Below, piece by piece: positions 19,815 to 31,261 of a stretch of DNA of 64,000 nucleotides. Within the stretch, counting starts at the first letter, position 1. The number at the start of each line of letters is the position of its first letter. The notes below the pieces were generated by a model, which saw nothing but the letters and a program-made list of their open reading frames with translations, was not told the origin of the DNA and ran no database searches. The stretch is from Atlantibacter hermannii (GTDB lineage Bacteria > Pseudomonadota > Gammaproteobacteria > Enterobacterales > Enterobacteriaceae): contig NZ_JAAATR010000105.1 in NCBI RefSeq assembly GCF_009907385.1, positions 96,385 through 160,384 on the forward strand, read 5' to 3'. A program made the position numbers and the translations under genes.

Positions 19815-20165
19815 TCAGGCCCTTTTCTTTTTGCTGACGTCGTCAGCCGTGGTCGCATCGTTAAGCAGGCGGGTGGAAAGCAGGATCCCGGTGTGAACCT
19901 GTTGCAGATCGTCAACGCGCGACTCCTGCGTCAGACGGGTAATGGTTTGGTGATCGTCAAAGCGAAACTGACAGATAAGCTGATTGGTCTCGGCCAATTT
20001 TACCATCTGCGGTAGCGTAAGCTCGCCGAGGGTGTTTGCCATGTCTTCCGTCACGCCCAGGCGGAACATGGCGGATGCTTTGTCCTGGCTAATTAAACGT
20101 TGAGCCAAAAGCAGATACGACAGGTTGATGTCGTAAATGTGTTTCAGTAACTCGGATGTGTGCAT
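19815..20165 (-). CDS. flhD: FlhD, flagellar master regulator subunit
   Basis: A 116-aa partner of FlhC, an all-helical dimer starting [14 protein letters not shown]. Upstream in-frame ATGs exist (20174, giving MGKMHTSEL), but ATG20165 has a GGGA ribosome site and matches the family start. It is the first gene of the flhDC transcript, with a long AT-rich leader and an apparent 5' UTR of about 220 bases. Confidence 0.96.
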   Translation of the reverse strand: MHTSELLKHIYDINLSYLLLAQRLISQDKASAMFRLGVTEDMANTLGELTLPQMVKLAETNQLICQFRFDDHQTITRLTQESRVDDLQQVHTGILLSTRLLNDATTADDVSKKKRA

Positions 20166-20366
20166 TTTTCCCATCCAGAATAACCAACTGCGTACTATGC
20201 GGTATGCCCGCACCCCGTGATGTCGCCAGATAAAATCTGGAAAAATAAAAATAAGGGTTTAATGTTGCAATAAAACAAGTGGTTATTGTAAAGGCCGCTC
20301 CACACGGATCGGTCGTCACAAAAAGTTACTTATTTGAAGACAATTCTTATTTCCCTTACAAAAAAC

Positions 20367-20380
20367 TAAGATTTTTCCTA
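20367..20380 (-). promoter_or_regulatory. RcsAB box in the flhDC promoter
   Basis: Minus-strand TAGGAAAAATCTTA, the sequence I recall for the E. coli flhDC RcsAB box, which lies just downstream of the transcription start and represses flhDC. It matches the general RcsAB consensus at most positions. The RcsA partner is encoded at 54284-54907. Confidence 0.8.
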
Positions 20381-20390
20381 AAGCGAGCAA

Positions 20391-20396
20391 ACTGTA
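20391..20396 (-). promoter_or_regulatory. Probable -10 of the flhDC promoter
   Basis: Minus-strand TACAGT (4 of 6 to TATAAT). A start near 20384 would put the CRP site centre (20455.5) at -71.5 and the RcsAB box at about +4 to +17, matching the arrangement known for E. coli flhDC. The -35 is weak, as expected for a CRP-activated promoter. The start is inferred from spacing only. Confidence 0.55.
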
Positions 20397-20447
20397 CTCG
20401 TCAGGAATTTTACATACAATCAGGGCGTGATGATAATTTGGATAAAA

Positions 20448-20463
20448 TGTGACGAATATCACA
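20448..20463. promoter_or_regulatory. CRP site of flhDC
   Basis: TGTGACGAATATCACA: a perfect TGTGA-N6-TCACA palindrome inside a longer AAATGTGA...TCACATTT symmetry. CRP-cAMP activates flhDC in E. coli from the corresponding position. Confidence 0.92.
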
Positions 20464-20967
20464 TTTTTGAATTAAAAATCCTAATAAACCAATCAGAAAA
20501 GCTATAGAAATGGGCATTTTTTAACCAAAATTAGTCTTATTGCCGTATTGCTTTTACGAATAATCATTCATGGCATGCGGTATTTACCCTGCCAGCAAGA
20601 AAAGTTGCCGCTCTTTTTTAACTCATTTTGATTAACATTAATTAAACATATTATTTCCTGTGCACGACATCCCCTTAAAAATATTAAATTCTTATTAATC
20701 AATATGATAAAAATAAAACGTGCGCCAAATAAGATTTTTGTAAATATTTTATTGAAGCGAAACGCAAACCCTGCTTAAGAGAGAAGCGCGGGTTATGCCG
20801 TCGCTGTACAATTATTTCAAAAATGTTGCATATTCCTTATATAAGAATAATTAAACAATTTTGTGTTAAGCCACGCCTGAAGATCAGGTTGTTCCCTTGC
20901 GCAAACGTTAAAAAGCGCGTATCGCTGAACAGACAGCGTCAATTCTCATGTGAGTAAGGAGCGTTAC

Positions 20968-21387
20968 ATGAGCTATAAACATCTTCTGGTCGCGGTTGCG
21001 CCGACCCCGGAAAGCCATCAACTGGTGGCAAGAGCCGTCTCCATCGTCAGGCCGGTTGACGGTTCAATTACCCTCATCACGCTGGCATCCGATCCCGAAT
21101 TGTATAACCAGCTCGCCGCGCCAATGATGGAAAATCTGCGCGAACTGATGCTGGAAGAAACCCATCTGTTTCTACAATCCCTGAAGGATCGGGCCGGATA
21201 CCCGATTTATGACACGGTGATCGCCACGGGCGAATTGAGCGAGCATATCCTTAATATCTGCGCGAAAACGCCCATCGATCTGGTGGTCTGCGGCAACCAT
21301 AATCAAAGCTTTTTCAGCAAAATGACCTGTAGCGCGAAACGGGTGGTCCAGTCCTGCTCGGTGGATGTGTTGCTGGTGTCGCTCTAA
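20968..21387 (+). CDS. uspC: UspC, universal stress protein
   Basis: A 139-aa UspA-family protein starting MSYKHLLVAVAPTPESHQLV. The GNHNQSFFSKMTCSAKRVV segment corresponds to the nucleotide-binding region of the UspA fold. In E. coli UspC supports stress survival and motility. The frame is open further upstream, but TAAGGAGC precedes ATG20968. It is divergent from flhD, as in E. coli. Confidence 0.95.
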   Translation: MSYKHLLVAVAPTPESHQLVARAVSIVRPVDGSITLITLASDPELYNQLAAPMMENLRELMLEETHLFLQSLKDRAGYPIYDTVIATGELSEHILNICAKTPIDLVVCGNHNQSFFSKMTCSAKRVVQSCSVDVLLVSL

Positions 21388-21392
21388 CGCGT

Positions 21393-21411
21393 GCGGCCCA
21401 TTGAGGGCCGC
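21393..21411. terminator. Hairpin between convergent uspC and otsA
   Basis: GCGGCCC (21393-21399), loop ATTGA, GGGCCGC (21405-21411). A strong stem without a T-tract, placed between the two converging stops. Confidence 0.55.
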
Positions 21412-21439
21412 GTTGCGTAAGCAGGTAAAGCGCGGGTTA

Positions 21440-23693
<2,254 letters not shown>

Positions 23694-23792
23694 TTATCAA
23701 TAGCCATGTAAGTATAGACAGTGTGACGAGGCTCGCCATGTTGCTGACGCCCCCGGAAGGCTTGCCAGCGCTGGATTAGTCTGAAAAACGGC

Positions 23793-23820
23793 AAAAAAAA
23801 GCCGACCCGGATGGGTCGGC
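23793..23820 (-). terminator. araFGH terminator
   Basis: GCCGACCC (23801-23808), loop GGAT, GGGTCGGC (23813-23820). On the minus strand the stem runs into T8 (complement of 23793-23800). It lies 62 bases beyond the araH stop. Confidence 0.92.
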
Positions 23821-23881
23821 AATCAATAATTATTACGAATGAATCTTAAGGAAAAATGGCGCGTTTTTTTGTCAAAAGACG

Positions 23882-24862
23882 TTACACCGTGCGTTTCGCT
23901 TTCTGTTTGTAACGGTCGAAAATCACCGCCGCCAGCAGGATCAAACCACGCACCACATACTGGGCGAACGGGGAGATATTCAACAGGTTCATGGCGTTTT
24001 CCACCGTGCCCAGAATCAAAATACCGGCCACAACGTAAGAGATTTTACCGATGCCGCCCTTCAGCGATACCCCGCCCAACACACAGGCAGAGATAACGAT
24101 CAGTTCATAACCGATAGACGTCATCGGCTGGCCGCTGGTCATACGCGAGGCAAGGATGATGCCCGCCGCGGCGGAAACCAGGCCAGACAGCACGAAAATG
24201 ATGATTTTGGTGCGCACGACCGGTACACCCGCCAGGCGCGCCGCTTCTTCGTTACCGCCAATCGCCAGGGTATTGCGGCCAAAGGTGGTTTTGTTGAGCA
24301 GGAAACCGAAAACGATCAGGCACGCCACGGTTAACCAGATCGGTGCCGGCAGGCCCAGCCAGTTGGCATAGCCCAGGGTAAAGAAACTTTCGTCTTCAAT
24401 ACCCACCGCTTTACCGTCAGAAATAATGTACGCCAGCCCGCGCACGATCTGCATCGTCGCCAGCGTGGTGATCAGGGCGTTGATTTTCAGTTTGGCGATC
24501 ACAAAGCCGTTCACGAAGCCGCTGATCATACCGAGCGCCAGGCCGGCAAACACTCCGATCCACAGGCTTTCGGTCATGTTAATCACCACGGCGGTGGTGA
24601 CACCGGCACAGGCGATAACCGACGCCACCGACAGGTCAAAGTCCCCGGACGCCAGGCAGAACAACATCCCGCAGGCCACCATGCCGGACATAGAGATCGC
24701 CAGCCCCAGCCCCTTCATATTGATAAAGGTGGCAAAGTTAGGCACAAAAATCGCACAGGCGATAAACAACACGGCAAACACGACCAGCATACCGTACTGG
24801 TCCCAGATACGGCCGAGGGTCAGCGATGACTTTGGCGCACCGGATGTGGTTAAAGCAGACAT
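23882..24862 (-). CDS. araH: AraH, L-arabinose ABC permease
   Basis: The membrane component of the high-affinity arabinose importer: 326 aa, about 8-10 hydrophobic helices, with the ABC-interaction segment GGNEEAARLAGVPV. ATG24862 follows AGGAG and gives MSALTTSGAPKSS, in line with the family start. The upstream open frame belongs to the end of araG. Last gene of araFGH. Confidence 0.96.
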   Translation of the reverse strand: MSALTTSGAPKSSLTLGRIWDQYGMLVVFAVLFIACAIFVPNFATFINMKGLGLAISMSGMVACGMLFCLASGDFDLSVASVIACAGVTTAVVINMTESLWIGVFAGLALGMISGFVNGFVIAKLKINALITTLATMQIVRGLAYIISDGKAVGIEDESFFTLGYANWLGLPAPIWLTVACLIVFGFLLNKTTFGRNTLAIGGNEEAARLAGVPVVRTKIIIFVLSGLVSAAAGIILASRMTSGQPMTSIGYELIVISACVLGGVSLKGGIGKISYVVAGILILGTVENAMNLLNISPFAQYVVRGLILLAAVIFDRYKQKAKRTV

Positions 24863-24875
24863 AAACTCTCCTGTA

Positions 24876-26390
24876 TCAGGCGACAGCCTGGCTGATTTTT
24901 GGCATCGCAAGGCTTAGCGCGTCTTGTTCGCAAGCCTCGTTATGCAGTAACTCCCCGGCGACTTCCCCTTCACGCATCACGATGATGCGGTCAGCCACCC
25001 CGAGCACCTCTGGCAGGTCGCTGGAGGCGAACAGCACCGCCACGCCCTGCGCCGCCAGCGCATAGATAACGTTATAAATTTCGTGCTTCGCCCCCACGTC
25101 GATACCGCGTGTCGGCTCATCCAGCAAAATGACTTTCATCTCTTCCGACAGCCAGCGGCCCAGAATCGCCTTCTGCTGATTGCCCCCGGACAGGTTCATG
25201 ATCAACTGCCCGGCCGTCGGCGTTTTGATATTGAGAGACTTAATATGGTGCCGGGCGTTTTCTTCCTCCCAGCCGTTGTTAATCAGGCATCCGGCGCTGA
25301 TGTGCTTGCGGCGGGCGCTGATGTTGATGTTGTCCTGCACCGAATGCACCGGAATAATGCCGTCCGCTTTGCGGTCTTCCGGGCACAGCATCATGCCGGA
25401 ACGGATGGCATCGCCGGGCGCCCGGATAGCCACCGGCTGCCCATCGATATAAATCTGCCCGTCAGTAATGCGGGTGCCGCCGAACATGCCTTTCATCAGT
25501 TCGCTGCGCCCTGCCCCGACCAGGCCGAACAGGCCGACGATCTCGCCGCTGCGTACCGACAGGGAGATAGGCGTGCGCACGCCCGGGGCTTTCACATTTT
25601 CCAGACGCAGCCGTTCCGGCCCGTATTCGCGTGGTTTCCAGCCGTAGATGTCGCCGATTTCGCGTCCGACCATCGCCTGCACCAGTTTGTCGTGGTTGAC
25701 CTGTTGCATATCGTCGAAGGTGCAAACATAGCGGCCATCTTTAAACACCGTAATGGCGTCGCTGAGCGCGAAGATCTCTTCCATACGGTGGGAGACATAC
25801 AGGATCACGCGCCCTTCGTTGCGCAGTTCGCGGATCACCCGAAATAAGTTTTCGATTTCCCGCGCCGACAGCGAACTGGTGGGCTCGTCGAAAGCGATAA
25901 CTTTGGCGTTGCGCGCCAGCGCTTTGGCGATTTCCACCATCTGCCACTGCCCGATAGACAGGTATTTGAGCGGTGTTTGCGGATCGATATCCAGCCCTAG
26001 ATGTTCAAGCTGCAGTTTGGCCTCATAGTTGAGCAATGACCGGTTCACAAAGCCCATTTTGTGGGGGATCTGGCCCAGATAGATGTTCTCGGCCACGGTC
26101 ATTTCCGGCACCAGGTGCAGTTCCTGGTAGATGATCGCCACCCCTGCGTTCAGCGCCTGGGTGGTATCGGCAAACGCCACGTCCTGGCCTTTCAGGGCGA
26201 TGGTGCCCGTGGTTGGGGTGTAGTTGCCGCTGAGAATTTTTAACAGGGTCGATTTCCCCGCGCCGTTTTCGCCCATCAGCGCATGAACCTGCCCGGCATG
26301 GCAGTCAAAACTGATATCTGATAGCGCTTTCACGCCCGGGAAGGTTTTCCCGATACCGCGAAAAGAGAGCCAGGGTGTTGATTGCTGCAT
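24876..26390 (-). CDS. araG: AraG, L-arabinose ABC ATPase
   Basis: A tandem ABC protein of 504 aa (E. coli 504). Domain 1 has Walker [10 protein letters not shown], signature [10 protein letters not shown] and Walker [12 protein letters not shown]. Domain 2 has a degenerate Walker A (GLVGAGRSE), signature LSGGNQQKA and Walker [13 protein letters not shown], as normal for sugar importers of this class. The start [10 protein letters not shown] was taken at 26390. It lies between araF and araH. Confidence 0.97.
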   Translation of the reverse strand: MQQSTPWLSFRGIGKTFPGVKALSDISFDCHAGQVHALMGENGAGKSTLLKILSGNYTPTTGTIALKGQDVAFADTTQALNAGVAIIYQELHLVPEMTVAENIYLGQIPHKMGFVNRSLLNYEAKLQLEHLGLDIDPQTPLKYLSIGQWQMVEIAKALARNAKVIAFDEPTSSLSAREIENLFRVIRELRNEGRVILYVSHRMEEIFALSDAITVFKDGRYVCTFDDMQQVNHDKLVQAMVGREIGDIYGWKPREYGPERLRLENVKAPGVRTPISLSVRSGEIVGLFGLVGAGRSELMKGMFGGTRITDGQIYIDGQPVAIRAPGDAIRSGMMLCPEDRKADGIIPVHSVQDNINISARRKHISAGCLINNGWEEENARHHIKSLNIKTPTAGQLIMNLSGGNQQKAILGRWLSEEMKVILLDEPTRGIDVGAKHEIYNVIYALAAQGVAVLFASSDLPEVLGVADRIIVMREGEVAGELLHNEACEQDALSLAMPKISQAVA

Positions 26391-26412
26391 AACGCCTCCA
26401 CAAACCACCAAA

Positions 26413-26441
26413 AAGGCGAGCGCACCTGTGGCGCTCGCCTT
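26413..26441 (-). promoter_or_regulatory. araF-araG intercistronic hairpin
   Basis: AAGGCGAGCGC (26413-26423) and GCGCTCGCCTT (26431-26441) form an 11-bp stem in the 57-base araF-araG gap. Such structures in binding-protein operons stabilise the upstream message or attenuate readthrough, so araF is made in excess over araGH. That effect is inferred by analogy. Confidence 0.75.
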
Positions 26442-26447
26442 ACGACA

Positions 26448-27437
26448 TTACTTACCGCCTAAACCTTTTTTAGCGAGCTCTTCTTTGAAGTTGTCGCGGG
26501 TAATCAGCACCACATCGGTCACTTCAGTGAATTTCTCTGGCTCAACGCCTTTGGTCACCCAGTTGTAGAGCATTTCGCTGGATTTGTAGCCGTGTACGTC
26601 CGGGCTTGGCAGCAGCGAGCCGTAGAAGCCGGTCGCCTGCGCTTTGGACAGTTCGCTGACGGCGTCAACACCGTTGATGCCGATGCCGATCACGTCCGGC
26701 GCTTTAAAGCCCTGGCCTTCAGTGGCGCGCACGCCGCCCAGCACGGTGTTATCGTTCATGCCGACGATCAGCCAGTGTTTTACTTCCGGATGCTGAACCA
26801 GCATGGAGTTAGCCGCGTCGAATGCGCCGGGGATGTCATTGGATTTGGTCGGTACTTTGTAGATTTGTTTTTCCGGGAAACCCGCCGCTTTCAGCGCTTC
26901 CATCGAACCAGAAGTACGACGACGGGCAGTGTCCAGTTCATCAGCGGTGATCGCCATGACCGCGCTCTCTTTCACATCCCAGCCGCGTTTCTGCATCTCT
27001 TTATACAGTTCCTGTCCCTGGCGTTCGCCGATTTTGGTCGCCGCCATCATGACCAGCGGAACGGTATCCATCGGCTTGCCTTTGGCGTTGACGAACTGGT
27101 CATCCACGGCGATGACTTTCATGTCGTAGCCACGGGCTTTCGCGACAATCGCCGAACCCAGTTTCGGATCAGGCGTACAAATGACGAAGCCTTTCGCGCC
27201 GCTGGCCGCCAGGCTGTCGATGGCGTTCAGGGTTTTTTCGCCGTCAGGTACAGCAATTTTAATTACTTCAAAACCTAAGTCTTTACCGGCCTTATCGGCA
27301 AACTTCCACTCGGTCTGAAACCACGGCTCCTCCGGCTGTTTGACCAGAAAACCCAGCTTCATGGTTTCTGCGATAGCGGATTGTGACATAACGGCAGCCA
27401 GACCGATGGCTGCCAGGGCTTTAGTAAATTTGTGCAT
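26448..27437 (-). CDS. araF: AraF, periplasmic L-arabinose-binding protein
   Basis: A 329-aa binding protein with a cleavable signal peptide of about 23 residues (LAAVMSQSAIA). The mature part begins ETMKLGFLVKQPEEPWF, and the sequence is nearly identical to E. coli AraF. ATG27437 gives MHKFTKALAAIG; the open frame above it has no support. It delivers arabinose to AraGH and is the first gene of the operon. Confidence 0.98.
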   Translation of the reverse strand: MHKFTKALAAIGLAAVMSQSAIAETMKLGFLVKQPEEPWFQTEWKFADKAGKDLGFEVIKIAVPDGEKTLNAIDSLAASGAKGFVICTPDPKLGSAIVAKARGYDMKVIAVDDQFVNAKGKPMDTVPLVMMAATKIGERQGQELYKEMQKRGWDVKESAVMAITADELDTARRRTSGSMEALKAAGFPEKQIYKVPTKSNDIPGAFDAANSMLVQHPEVKHWLIVGMNDNTVLGGVRATEGQGFKAPDVIGIGINGVDAVSELSKAQATGFYGSLLPSPDVHGYKSSEMLYNWVTKGVEPEKFTEVTDVVLITRDNFKEELAKKGLGGK

Positions 27438-28206
27438 GAGCAACTCCAGCTTTAGTTTTCTTTTTGCAGGGTAATGAATCATTAAAATCTTTACTAAAAG
27501 GCTTTAAAACAACGCATTAGCTTTTCTGAGGTTCAACGTGCTATTGCTGATGATAGTTTTAGCGGGAAATTGATTATCCATAGGAGAGCAAAATCACATC
27601 GCAGAATTTCAGTAAAACAGTGCATAGATTTAGCGATAAATAACATAAAATTTCGCTTATTTGTATGATGATTGATTTTACGATAACTGAATTATCCATA
27701 TTCACAGCTCGACAATCCTTGCCTTGAAATAAAACCTGATCCCGGCAATCCTGCGAGAGGGTCATTACGAAGGCAGATTGCGGCATTGCGTTATGGCAAC
27801 ACCTTTTAACAACCGGTTATCAGCACGGCTGTCAGCGGGAGAGGTTTCATTGTGGCGTGGAAATAAGAAAATACTGAAGAGTTTGCAAAAATTCATTTCA
27901 GAGGTAAATCATTACCCGGCTTATATAAAATAAAAATATAGCACCTTAACGCAGGGAATTTCAGGCAATTATCGTTTTTGCTCACCATGATTAATTGCGG
28001 GAGAGGTTCCAATATCGAAACAATATCACAGAATAGCCGCGTGTATTAATGAGATAGTGAAGGTATCCTGAGGATAACGAGGATAAAACCAGCCAGCAAA
28101 TCGTGTATTAGCGCATGGCGTAATGCACGCGCAACAGCCAGATATCGATCGCGATTTCTTTCACGAGATATAAGCTTTCAGTCACAAAAAGAAATAAGGA
28201 CATCAT
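27438..28206. promoter_or_regulatory. araF / ftnB divergent upstream region (769 bases)
   Basis: A gene-free AT-rich region between divergent araF and ftnB. It contains two TTATCCATA words (ending 27582 and 27700) resembling the AraC half-site end. The minus-strand 70-codon frame at 27574-27786 looks spurious. The ftnB-proximal part has no motif that I recognise. Confidence 0.7.
27684..27700 (+). promoter_or_regulatory. Possible AraC half-site
   Basis: TAACTGAATTATCCATA fits the AraC consensus TAGC-N7-TCCATA with one mismatch. It lies about 250 bases upstream of araF, facing away from it. A second, poorer copy ends at 27582. I could not identify the usual adjacent CRP site with confidence. 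Confidence 0.4.
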
Positions 28207-28704
28207 ATGATCACTAGCGGAATGGTACAAAAACTCAACGCCCAAATGAACCATGAGTTTTACACATCAAATATGTATCTCCAGCTAAGCGAATGGTGCA
28301 GCCAGCAAGAACTCAACGGAACCGCCGTATTTTTGCGCCACCAGGCACAAAATACCGTCACTCAAATGATGCGTATGTTTGAATATATTAAAACACACGG
28401 CGCAACCCCCGTCCTGAAAGAGCAACCCAGGTGTAGCCACTGCCTCACGCTGGAAGAGATGTTTGAACAGATGGTTAAGGACTATCATCATCGCATTCAG
28501 TCGCTTGCGAACCTGACCGATGAGGCGCTCGCCGCCAACGACACGGCGGCTATCAACTTTTTAGTCACGTTTAAAAAAGAAGAGCTGGTAGACGGTACGC
28601 TATTGCAGGTCATTCTTGACGAAGTCCGCAGCGCCAAAAAAGCCGGCGTGAACATGCAACAAACCGACAAACATCTGCTCGGCGTTATCGATCTTTATCA
28701 CTGA
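28207..28704 (+). CDS. ftnB: FtnB, ferritin-like protein
   Basis: A 165-aa ferritin-fold protein closest to E. coli FtnB (YecI, 167 aa): MITSGMVQKLNAQMNHEFYTSN. At the ferroxidase position where FtnA has AQEEMTHM, this protein has AQNTVTQM, so the Glu and His ligands of the centre are missing, as in E. coli FtnB. A storage or iron-trafficking role with weak ferroxidase activity is likely. It is followed by a terminator. Confidence 0.9.
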   Translation: MITSGMVQKLNAQMNHEFYTSNMYLQLSEWCSQQELNGTAVFLRHQAQNTVTQMMRMFEYIKTHGATPVLKEQPRCSHCLTLEEMFEQMVKDYHHRIQSLANLTDEALAANDTAAINFLVTFKKEELVDGTLLQVILDEVRSAKKAGVNMQQTDKHLLGVIDLYH

Positions 28705-28720
28705 TCAATTTTTGCCAATG

Positions 28721-28745
28721 AGGAGGCCTCGCGCCTCCTTTTATT
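28721..28745 (+). terminator. ftnB terminator
   Basis: AGGAGGC (28721-28727), a 5-base loop, GCCTCCT (28733-28739), then TTTATTTT. It lies 17 bases after the ftnB stop. Confidence 0.88.
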
Positions 28746-29074
28746 TTCCGGCTGTACATCAATATCTCTCTTATCCTTCTCGTATCGTCACATTCACCCA
28801 CCACTTAATACTACCCTCACCCTCTTTTCTCTAAAAAATAACGTTAACTCGCTTTTCACCATTATTAATGGTGGTAATAAACCGATTTTTTGGCGATATG
28901 TTTCTTTAGGGGATACCGAAAGAAACGTTATTTAAATTGCTTTTTAATGTTAATGAAAAGTAAGTAATTATCTAATCATCGTAACTTTCTACAAATCAGA
29001 TCTACCTCTCAATGAGTACGCTTACAATTTGTAATGCTTAAGCGATTCACTCGTTTAAATATTCAAGGATTGTT
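28746..29074. other. Upstream region of the C4-dicarboxylate transporter gene (329 bases)
   Basis: An AT-rich gap. I looked for an FNR palindrome (TTGAT-N4-ATCAA), expected for an anaerobic dcu gene, and did not find one. The promoter is not located. Confidence 0.55.
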
Positions 29075-30418
29075 ATGATCACCATTGAGTTTATCGTCAT
29101 TATTCTCTGCCTGCTGGTCGGCACACGCTTCGGGGGTATGGGGCTGGGCCTGATTAGCGGCATTGGCTTATTCCTTTTAACCTTTATTTTTGGCCTTGAA
29201 CCCGGTAAACCGCCGGTTGATGTGATGCTGACGATCCTTGCGGTAATCGGCTGCGCCGCCACGCTGCAAACGGCAGGCGGGCTGAACGTGATGATGCAGT
29301 TTGCGGAAAAACTGCTGCGCCGCCACCCACAGCACATCACCCTGCTGGCCCCCTTCACCACCTGGACCCTGACTTTCCTGTGCGGCACCGGGCATGTGGT
29401 TTACACCATGTTCCCGATTATCGCCGATATCGCGCTGAAAAAAGGCATCCGCCCGGAACGCCCGATGGCGGTCGCCTCAATCGCCTCGCAGATGGCCATC
29501 ACCGCCTCCCCGGTCTCCGTGGCGGTGGTGTCGCTGGTGTCAATCATCGCGGCGAACCATGGCGTAGGCCAGGCGTTCGGCATTCTGGAAATTTTAGCGG
29601 TCTCGGTGCCCGCATCGCTGTTTGGCGTGCTGATTGCTGCGCTGTGGAGCCTGCGTCGCGGTAAGGATCTTGATAAGGACCCGGAATTCCAGGAAAAAAT
29701 CAACGATCCGAAGCAGCGGGAATTTATCTTCGGCTCCACCGAAACCCTGATGAACCAGGTGTTCCCGAAACAGGCCTGGTGGTCTACCTGGATTTTCTTT
29801 GCCGGGATCCTCGTAGTGGTGCTGCTTGGCGCAATGCAGGATCTGCGTCCGGCGTTTGAAGTCAAAGGCGTGATGAAGCCGCTCTCCATGAACCTGGTGA
29901 TCCAGATGATGATGCTGATTGCCGGTGCGGTGATGCTGATCGTCTGTAAAGTGAATCCGGCGTCGATTTCTAACGGCGCGGTATTCAAAGCCGGGATGGT
30001 GGCGATTTTCTCGGTGTTCGGCGTGGCATGGATGAGCGATACCTTTTTCCAGGCGCATCTCGATGAACTGAAAATGGCGCTGGAAGGCGTAGTGAAAAGC
30101 CATCCGTGGACCTATGCGCTGGTGCTGTTTCTGGTTTCCAAACTGGTCAACAGCCAGGCGGCGGCGCTAACGGCGGTCGCCCCGATGGGCTTAATGCTCG
30201 GCGTCGAGCCGAAAATGCTGATTGCCTTTTTCCCGGCTTCCTACGGCTATTTTATTCTGCCGACCTACCCGAGCGACCTGGCCTGTATCGGCTTTGACCG
30301 TTCCGGCACCACCCGCATCGGCAAATACATCCTTAACCACAGCTTTATTATCCCGGGTCTGATCGGCGTGAGTTGCGCCTGCGTAGCCAGCTACCTGTTG
30401 GTTTCCGCCCTGTTCTGA
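29075..30418 (+). CDS. Anaerobic C4-dicarboxylate transporter, DcuA/DcuB family
   Basis: A 447-aa inner-membrane protein with at least ten hydrophobic segments. Family blocks: PGKPPVDVMLTILAVIGCAATLQ, EKLLRRHPQHITLLAP, CGTGHVVYT, ASPVSVAVVS and the C-terminal ILPTYPSDLACIGFDRSGTTRIGKY. The CGTGHVVYT block and PVDVML favour DcuB over DcuA, but the N- and C-termini differ from E. coli DcuB, so it may be a DcuB paralogue. It exchanges fumarate/aspartate for succinate in anaerobic growth. It is not at this place in E. coli. Confidence 0.88.
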   Translation: MITIEFIVIILCLLVGTRFGGMGLGLISGIGLFLLTFIFGLEPGKPPVDVMLTILAVIGCAATLQTAGGLNVMMQFAEKLLRRHPQHITLLAPFTTWTLTFLCGTGHVVYTMFPIIADIALKKGIRPERPMAVASIASQMAITASPVSVAVVSLVSIIAANHGVGQAFGILEILAVSVPASLFGVLIAALWSLRRGKDLDKDPEFQEKINDPKQREFIFGSTETLMNQVFPKQAWWSTWIFFAGILVVVLLGAMQDLRPAFEVKGVMKPLSMNLVIQMMMLIAGAVMLIVCKVNPASISNGAVFKAGMVAIFSVFGVAWMSDTFFQAHLDELKMALEGVVKSHPWTYALVLFLVSKLVNSQAAALTAVAPMGLMLGVEPKMLIAFFPASYGYFILPTYPSDLACIGFDRSGTTRIGKYILNHSFIIPGLIGVSCACVASYLLVSALF

Positions 30419-30431
30419 CCGCTAAAAACAG

Positions 30432-30455
30432 CAAACCCGCGCGTGCGCGGGTTTG
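30432..30455. terminator. Hairpin between the dcu-type gene and phoH
   Basis: CAAACCCGCGC (30432-30442) and GCGCGGGTTTG (30445-30455), an 11-bp stem with a 2-base loop. On the minus strand a T5 run follows, so it mainly serves phoH; it may also end the transporter transcript. Confidence 0.75.
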
Positions 30456-30472
30456 TCAGTAAAGGAGAAACG

Positions 30473-31261
30473 TTAGCCGTACGCGCGCAGCGTCCGCTGG
30501 CACAGGGCCGAACGCACGCAGTCATCTTTGCCGAAGCGCACTACGCTAATCATTTCGTCATCTTCAAAACGTTCGAGCGCATCGCTCAATCCCGAGCGAA
30601 CACCGGATGGCAAATCACACTGGGTAATATCGCCATTAACGATCACCGTGACGTTTTCCCCGAGGCGGGTCAAAAACATTTTCATCTGGGCCGCCGTGAC
30701 GTTCTGAGCCTCGTCCAGAATCACCACCGCATTCTCAAAGGTCCGTCCGCGCATATAGGCAAAGGGCGCGATCTCGACCTTACCAATCTCCGGCCGCAGG
30801 CAATACTGCATAAAGGATGCACCCAGCCGTTTCACCAGCACGTCATAGACGGGGCGGAAATACGGGGCAAACTTCTCGGAGATGTCGCCGGGCAAAAAAC
30901 CGAGGTCTTCGTCGGCCTGTAATACCGGGCGGGTCACGATAATCCTGTCGACATCCTTATGTATCAGGGCCTCCGCGGCTTTCGCCGCACTGATAAACGT
31001 CTTGCCGCATCCGGCTTCGCCGGTGGCGAATATCAGTTTTTTGCTTTCAATGGCGTTGAGATAACTTTCCTGCGCGTCGGTACGCGCCACTATCGGCGAA
31101 GCGTCGCGGCTGTCGCGCGCCATGCCAATAGCTTCAACACCACTCATCTGCACAAGCGAGGTGACCGATTCTTCTTCACGTTGTTTATGGCTGCGTGAGT
31201 CGCGTCTCAGCACACGTTTTGCTTCGCGACGAGCTTTGATCACTGCTTTTTGTCTTCCCAT
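30473..31261 (-). CDS. phoH: PhoH, phosphate-starvation-inducible ATPase/RNase-type protein
   Basis: A 262-aa P-loop protein: Walker A TGEAGCGKT near residues 80-88, VTRPVLQADEDLGFLPGD, Walker B VVILDEAQN and a conserved C-terminus. ATG31261 has AAGGTG six bases upstream and gives MGRQKAVIKARREAKR. My recollection of annotated E. coli PhoH is longer (354 aa) at the N-terminus, so either start choice or real shortening differs. It is expected to be PhoB-regulated. Neighbours putP and putA are those of E. coli, but efeUOB, which lies between phoH and putP there, is absent. Confidence 0.93.
   Translation of the reverse strand: MGRQKAVIKARREAKRVLRRDSRSHKQREEESVTSLVQMSGVEAIGMARDSRDASPIVARTDAQESYLNAIESKKLIFATGEAGCGKTFISAAKAAEALIHKDVDRIIVTRPVLQADEDLGFLPGDISEKFAPYFRPVYDVLVKRLGASFMQYCLRPEIGKVEIAPFAYMRGRTFENAVVILDEAQNVTAAQMKMFLTRLGENVTVIVNGDITQCDLPSGVRSGLSDALERFEDDEMISVVRFGKDDCVRSALCQRTLRAYG

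Larger units (their letters stand above)
20166..20967. promoter_or_regulatory. flhDC / uspC divergent control region (802 bases)
   Basis: A strongly AT-rich gene-free region between divergent flhD and uspC. It contains a CRP palindrome, a -10-like hexamer and an RcsAB-like box (listed separately). The rest is A/T tracts of the kind bound by H-NS. No insertion sequence is present here, unlike some E. coli K-12 strains. I saw no small gene. Confidence 0.85.

Noticed and set aside
27574..27786. 70-codon minus-strand frame in the araF/ftnB gap
   Set aside because: No ribosome site, AT-rich region, no family resemblance.
28746..29074. FNR site before the dcu-type gene
   Set aside because: No TTGAT-N4-ATCAA within tolerance.
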